Shown: piece by piece, positions 59,955-64,000 of the stretch
Position numbering within the stretch: position 1 is the stretch's first letter
Layout: every line of letters starts with the position of its first letter
DNA from: Oleiphilaceae bacterium
GTDB taxonomy: Bacteria; Pseudomonadota; Gammaproteobacteria; Pseudomonadales; Oleiphilaceae
Length of the DNA: 64,000 bases
Reading direction: 5' to 3'
Assembly (NCBI GenBank): GCA_022447365.1
Contig: JAKVBL010000003.1
Span: 496,001 to 560,000, forward strand
Made by a program: the position numbers and the translations under genes
Notes under the pieces: model-generated
Databases searched by the model: none
Told to the model about the DNA's origin: nothing
The model's input: the letters and a program-made list of their open reading frames with translations, nothing else

Positions 59955-60815
59955 ATGATGAAACCTAATAGCGAACTAAATATGAATGATATGGCTAGCG
60001 AAGCGGTCGCTGAGCAATGGTTTACGTATTTAAAGAAGCAGAGCCAGGCGCGCTTGATGATAGCTGCAGTGCTTTTTATCGCTTTATTGTCGAGTGTTGG
60101 ATTCGGTCTTAAATTCTACATGGATAACCAAACCTTAAATTCTGAGCTCATTCAAAAGATTAGTCAGATTGACGGTTTAAAAACGAATTTGTCTGACAAA
60201 TCGGCTCAACTTGTTGAAGTAACTAAAGACCTCGTTGAGTCCGAAAAGAAAAGAGTTTTCTTAGAGCAAATTAAAGGTGATACTGCTTCTCAGCTTGGCG
60301 TGGCTGAACAAATTATCGATACGCAAAAGCAAAAAATCATCTTGCTGGAATCGGAATATCAAAACAGCATCAATGTGACGGCAGAGCTTGAGTCACAATT
60401 GCAAAGTGTAGAAGGGCAGGCACAGCAGTTGGCCCAAGACTTAGATGCATCCCGCAATGAATTGGGGCAGCGATCTTCAGCCTACAAGGCTTTAGTTAAA
60501 CGTCAGAAAGATACGCGTCTTGAGGTTGATCGCCTAGCAAAAGAACTCGAAATGGCACAGTCGAGTCGTGAGATTTCGCGCAAGGCATTGGCTCAGTCGA
60601 AAATCCAAGTGTCTAAACTCAAAAAGGACCTAACGAGTGTTAAAGCTGAACTTGCTCAAATAAAGGCGGATAATATTGCTGAAGAAGAGCAAGTTGTTGA
60701 AGTTGAGTCAAAAGCTGAAGAACACTTATCGCTTGCGGTTCAACCTATTGTTGCCCAACCAAAAATAGGGCCTGCTGGTGATATTGTTGATCCCAACGCG
60801 CTAATGATTCCATAG
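59955..60815 (+). CDS. Membrane-anchored coiled-coil protein
   Basis: 286 residues. One membrane helix (about residues 34-54) is followed by a continuous heptad-rich coiled coil (about residues 60-235) and a short Pro-rich tail with IVAQPKIGPAG. The topology suggests the coiled coil lies in the periplasm. No enzyme motif and no recognised family; possibly a structural or scaffold protein. The gene is monocistronic, with a strong terminator 20 bases after its stop. Confidence 0.7.
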   Translation: MMKPNSELNMNDMASEAVAEQWFTYLKKQSQARLMIAAVLFIALLSSVGFGLKFYMDNQTLNSELIQKISQIDGLKTNLSDKSAQLVEVTKDLVESEKKRVFLEQIKGDTASQLGVAEQIIDTQKQKIILLESEYQNSINVTAELESQLQSVEGQAQQLAQDLDASRNELGQRSSAYKALVKRQKDTRLEVDRLAKELEMAQSSREISRKALAQSKIQVSKLKKDLTSVKAELAQIKADNIAEEEQVVEVESKAEEHLSLAVQPIVAQPKIGPAGDIVDPNALMIP

Positions 60816-60832
60816 TCAAAATTGTATTTAAG

Positions 60833-60858
60833 AAGCGGGCTTAAGCCCGCTTTTTTTA
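60833..60858 (+). terminator. Rho-independent terminator
   Basis: AAGCGGGC and GCCCGCTT form a perfect stem with a TTAA loop, followed by seven T. Terminates the coiled-coil gene. Confidence 0.93.
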
Positions 60859-61066
60859 TGTCTGTTTCGCTCTCTAGTTAGTCCTTATAAGAATTAAATT
60901 GTGAACTGTCTTAGCTTGTTCTTTTTTACTCTAAACATAACTTTGTAGAACTTAGATATCTCACCTACAGTTAAGTGAGTAACAAGTTTTCATGCGTTGA
61001 ATTGATCTTGATGAATTTTCTATTTTTTGTTCTAGAACCGTGTATTCGGTTGTTGTCTGGAGACAA

Positions 61067-62209
61067 ATGTTAATGGCGACAAGCAAACATTTACAGCCTG
61101 AGTTTCTCATTACTCCTGAAGCAATTATTGAGTCTGCAAAGGGCTTAACTTCTTTCTATGGTCCTTTAGAAACTATTACTGGCTCTAGTGACGATTTCTG
61201 GACTGAGCTTGAGCGCTTCTGTGTTGAGTTACTGCAATATCCTCAAGCTTTGGAAGCTCTCTCGCGAATCTATGCTAATTCGATACTAGATTTTGAAAGA
61301 GGCTTATTCTGCGGAATGTTTAGTGTCTTAGTAGCACGTCGCTTAGGAATAAAAAAGGCGCGTATTCGATCCTTGTTTTATGCAGCTTTGCTGCAAGACG
61401 TAGGCTCATACATGGAAGACTATGGGATTAGCGATTACTTCAATATCGTGCGTGCGAAATTGGGTGGTAAGCCGAGCGTGTCTACCTCGAGTCAAAACCG
61501 AAGTCATGCTTTGGTTGGATCAAGTCTCATTGAAGATGTTATGTCTGATGATTCTCTTGTCGCTGAACTTGTTCTTCATCATCATGCAAAAGATGATGGC
61601 ACAGGGTATCCGACTAACGTCGGCGAGAATCAACTTAGCATTGAACAGCAAATACTGATTGTTGCTAACGAAGTAAGCGATCTACTGGCTGAACGAGGCG
61701 GGTTCGATGATTTATATGATTGTATTGCCGAACTAAAACTCTCGAGTGTTATGTATTTTCGCGAGGTAAATGGTGCTGCGTATTCTTTATTAGCAGAGGC
61801 TGCGAATTCGAGCCATTATCATGCTCAATTATCTACCTCAGACGCTAAGGCATTGATGCAACTTGAAGCAATGTGTTCTTTTTCTGCAAATGCCTTGGCT
61901 TATAGTTCAGATTTGCTCGAGTTTGAGCATTACGCTTCTGTTCGACAACTGCGTGCATTGATCAAAAAGCTTGATTTACTCATGCGCGATACCGGTTTTG
62001 CACAAGCATTGGATAAAAAGTGCGGAAATAGCGTGGCAATATATTTACAGGCTTTACCAAACTTTTTAGAAAGAATTATGGCGAAACTCAAAACAGTTCA
62101 AAAATCATTGCCTCAAGATGCGGCAAGCAAAGCGAGTGATTTGAACAGTGAGTTAAAATCGCTTATTTCGTCGCTTAAGCCAAATAAGGCATTCTCGTTA
62201 TTTAGCTAG
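61067..62209 (+). CDS. Degenerate HD-GYP-domain protein
   Basis: About 380 residues. The middle shows HD-GYP landmarks: SHALVGSSLIEDV and LHHHAKDDGTGYP, where canonical proteins have HHExxDGxGYP. The expected HDxGK is LQDVGS and the first metal-binding histidine is replaced (FCGMFSV). The metal site is therefore incomplete, and c-di-GMP hydrolysis is doubtful; a binding or scaffold role is likelier. The last ~130 residues are helical and without a known domain. The ATG at 61067 or 61073 follows TCTGGAGA; the frame extends to a GTG at 61040. Confidence 0.75.
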   Translation: MLMATSKHLQPEFLITPEAIIESAKGLTSFYGPLETITGSSDDFWTELERFCVELLQYPQALEALSRIYANSILDFERGLFCGMFSVLVARRLGIKKARIRSLFYAALLQDVGSYMEDYGISDYFNIVRAKLGGKPSVSTSSQNRSHALVGSSLIEDVMSDDSLVAELVLHHHAKDDGTGYPTNVGENQLSIEQQILIVANEVSDLLAERGGFDDLYDCIAELKLSSVMYFREVNGAAYSLLAEAANSSHYHAQLSTSDAKALMQLEAMCSFSANALAYSSDLLEFEHYASVRQLRALIKKLDLLMRDTGFAQALDKKCGNSVAIYLQALPNFLERIMAKLKTVQKSLPQDAASKASDLNSELKSLISSLKPNKAFSLFS

Positions 62210-62332
62210 TCAAAAGTTCATTAGTATCGCCTATCGACATACTGTGGAAGGTGTATCAGAAATGCTCTTAAAACTTCTTTATTGTTGCTGCCCAACAAGA
62301 AATTGATCCTCAAGAAGTTTTAAGGGTATCCA

Positions 62333-63910
62333 ATGCAACAAGAGTTTGTTCGCGCATCTCAACTTCATCAGCAAGGCAAGCTTGTTGAAGCAGAAAACAT
62401 ATATCGAAGCTTATTAGATAACGATAAAGAGAATCCTCAGTTAAATGCCCGCTTAGCATCTGTTTTAGTTCAAACTAAGCGAGCTACCCAGTCTCTTTCG
62501 CATTTCTCTATTGCTATTGATGGTTTGCCCGATGAAGATGCATTAATTCAGCATGCTGCCGATGTGGCAGCCAAGCTTGGTGAAAATGTATACGCGTCTA
62601 AATGGATGGGTTTATTGCTTCAACGCCACCCCAATAACTTAGCGCTAGCAGGTCAATATGTCGGTGTTTTAATTGCTAATCATCAAGAGCAAGAAGCACT
62701 AACTCTCGTCAACGAACTAATTAAAAAACAGCCCCAGAATCCACAGTTTCTGAACTTCAAAGGAATGGCGTTGAGCCGCTTAGGTGAGGGCGATAAAGCA
62801 TATAAGTTTTTTGAAAAAGCCTTGCGACTTAATCCCGGTCAAATCGGTATCGTGCGCAATCTTATTATTCATGGAAAGGGAAAGAAGAAGCCTTTACTTG
62901 ATGAGATTATTCCCCAGTATGAGCAAAAGCTTCGTCAGGGTGGTTTGCCAGCTGATGCGAAGATGAATTTGGCCTATGTTGTCAGTATGCACTATGACAA
63001 AAAAGGCGATAAGTCGATGAGTTTTGAGTATTTGAAGCAGGGTAACGACTTAAATCGTTCTGGCTACCAATATGCACATACGCAGACGCAAAGCATGTTC
63101 GCGATGCTGCAGAAAGCAATGACTCCCGAGCTGATAGAAGCGTTGGCTAATAAACCGAAGATAGAGGATGGAGCTGCTCCAATCTTTATTCTGGGCATGC
63201 CTCGTTCGGGCACTACTTTGATCGAACAGATTTTGTCGAGTCATTCAAAAGTAGGGGCTGAAGGTGAGTTAAAAACGCTTTCAGAGTGTTTTTCTAAGCA
63301 CAACGATCGCATTATGCAGAGCGACTCCGTCGATGAGATTGCGACTGCATTACACGCGGCGTTTGCAGAGTATTTAGGGCAAGTACGCGCAATGCAATCT
63401 CAGCGTGATGAGCTCTTGCCGGTCTACTTTACCGATAAGATGCCCTACAACTACATGATGAGTGCTTTTATTGCAGCAGTGTTGCCAGAGGCGAAGATCA
63501 TACATTGTACGCGTAATGCGAGTGAAACATGTTTCTCTATCTATAAACAAAACTTTAGTGGGAATCATGGCTACACAAATGATTTACGCGAGCTTGGTAT
63601 GTATTACAACCTCTATAAGCAGCATATGGAGTTGAGTACGTCTCTGTTTCCTAAGCGAATTTATGAGGCAAACTATGAAAATATGATTGCTAATTCTGAG
63701 CAGGAGATTGCGCGTCTACTCGAGTATTGTGGGCTTGAAATGGAGACAGACTGCTTAATGTTCCATAAGAACAAGCGCGCAGTACGCACCGCTTCTGTAG
63801 CGCAGGTTAGGCAGCCAATTTATAAAGATGCAGTAAAAGCATCGAAGCCATTTGAAGAGCAGCTAAAACCTTTGAATGAGGTGTTGGAGAGTGGCGAAGG
63901 ACGCTTGTAA
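62333..63910 (+). CDS. TPR-repeat sulfotransferase
   Basis: 525 residues. The N-terminal ~200 residues are tetratricopeptide repeats (ASQLHQQGKLVEAENIYRSLL, PQFLNFKGMALSRLGEGDKAYKFFEKAL). The C-terminal half is a Sulfotransfer domain: the PAPS 5'-phosphosulfate loop is PIFILGMPRSGTTLIEQIL, and the 3'-phosphate-binding part is CTRNASETCFSIYKQ. No signal peptide or membrane helix. Such TPR-sulfotransferases are common in marine bacteria; the acceptor is unknown. ATG start with TAAGGG upstream, and a strong terminator follows. Confidence 0.92.
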   Translation: MQQEFVRASQLHQQGKLVEAENIYRSLLDNDKENPQLNARLASVLVQTKRATQSLSHFSIAIDGLPDEDALIQHAADVAAKLGENVYASKWMGLLLQRHPNNLALAGQYVGVLIANHQEQEALTLVNELIKKQPQNPQFLNFKGMALSRLGEGDKAYKFFEKALRLNPGQIGIVRNLIIHGKGKKKPLLDEIIPQYEQKLRQGGLPADAKMNLAYVVSMHYDKKGDKSMSFEYLKQGNDLNRSGYQYAHTQTQSMFAMLQKAMTPELIEALANKPKIEDGAAPIFILGMPRSGTTLIEQILSSHSKVGAEGELKTLSECFSKHNDRIMQSDSVDEIATALHAAFAEYLGQVRAMQSQRDELLPVYFTDKMPYNYMMSAFIAAVLPEAKIIHCTRNASETCFSIYKQNFSGNHGYTNDLRELGMYYNLYKQHMELSTSLFPKRIYEANYENMIANSEQEIARLLEYCGLEMETDCLMFHKNKRAVRTASVAQVRQPIYKDAVKASKPFEEQLKPLNEVLESGEGRL

Positions 63911-63925
63911 GGTTTGCCAGAAAAC

Positions 63926-63957
63926 AAAAAAGCCGACTCAGATAGTCGGCTTTTTTG
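63926..63957. terminator. Bidirectional Rho-independent terminator
   Basis: AAAAAAGCCGACT and AGTCGGCTTTTTT pair perfectly over 13 bases around CAGAT. A and T runs on both sides let it end transcription from the sulfotransferase gene and from a gene converging on it from the right. Confidence 0.93.
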
Positions 63958-63973
63958 TGCTGAGCAACAAAGA

Positions 63974-64000
63974 CTAACGACGTCTAAACAAAGGCGTAGG
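63974..64000 (-). CDS. Possible 3' end of a convergent gene (cut by window edge)
   Basis: On the minus strand the last bases read PTPLFRRR followed by a TAG at 63974-63976, right next to the bidirectional terminator. That arrangement suggests the C-terminus of a gene entering from the right. Eight codons are too few to identify it. Confidence 0.3.
   Translation of the reverse strand, partial: PTPLFRRR

Overview
The window looks like chromosomal DNA of a marine, heterotrophic gammaproteobacterium with moderate to low GC. The evidence is a complete sodium-pumping NADH:quinone reductase (Na+-NQR) operon with its maturation genes, soluble transhydrogenase SthA, a FabR-type repressor, a GspA/GspB (ExeA/ExeB) pair, a LexA-controlled recA and many DUF families typical of the class. 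The set resembles the Oceanospirillales (Bermanella / Oleispira / Thalassolituus type), but that placement is inference from gene content, not a measured phylogeny. I see no rRNA, tRNA, CRISPR array, insertion sequence or prophage. Genes are dense, and no gene-free stretch exceeds 300 bases.

Layout. 1-251: 5' part of a response-regulator gene (minus strand, cut by the window edge). 423-10853: a redox and energy block with a long glyceraldehyde-3-phosphate dehydrogenase under its own promoter and terminator, nqrABCDEF, the flavin transferase apbE, nqrM and sthA. 11023-21861: one 3,612-residue lipoprotein built of calcium-type (thrombospondin type 3) repeats alternating with three related beta-propeller-like modules. 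21898-25077 (minus): a glycerophosphodiester phosphodiesterase, a TerB-like protein, transaldolase and DusA. 25249-27330: an FG-GAP propeller lipoprotein. 27347-28438 (minus): a FabR-like regulator and a MaoC hydratase.

28549-38927 (plus): the HrpA helicase, a ketoacyl-ACP synthase III, MlaA, a patatin phospholipase, and ExeA and GspB of type II secretion. 38965-42319 (minus): a lipoprotein hydrolase, a DUF4105 envelope protein and a DUF3015 protein. 42482-45358: a beta-carbonic anhydrase and a single-subunit molybdopterin oxidoreductase. They converge on a cytochrome P450 gene that is intact except for one in-frame amber codon at its codon 57. 47047-48084: recA with an SOS box but no recX.

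48163-64000: a DUF4398-type lipoprotein, ThiD, an azurin-like cupredoxin with DUF1415, a 7TM GGDEF cyclase, a DUF4442 thioesterase, a PilZ-like protein, a small DRR-repeat protein, a Lon-family protease, AlkB, an M23 peptidase, a two-Rossmann FabG, a coiled-coil membrane protein, a degenerate HD-GYP protein and a TPR sulfotransferase.

How the genes work together. GAPDH, SthA and Na+-NQR together interconvert NAD(P)H and turn NADH oxidation into a sodium gradient; ApbE and NqrM finish the pump. FabR, MaoC, KAS III, MlaA, patatin, GDPD and the long FabG make up a scattered lipid set. The response regulator, GGDEF, PilZ and HD-GYP-like proteins suggest c-di-GMP and phosphorelay signalling. The most unusual objects are the giant repeat lipoprotein, the amber-interrupted P450 and the histidine-rich azurin-like protein.
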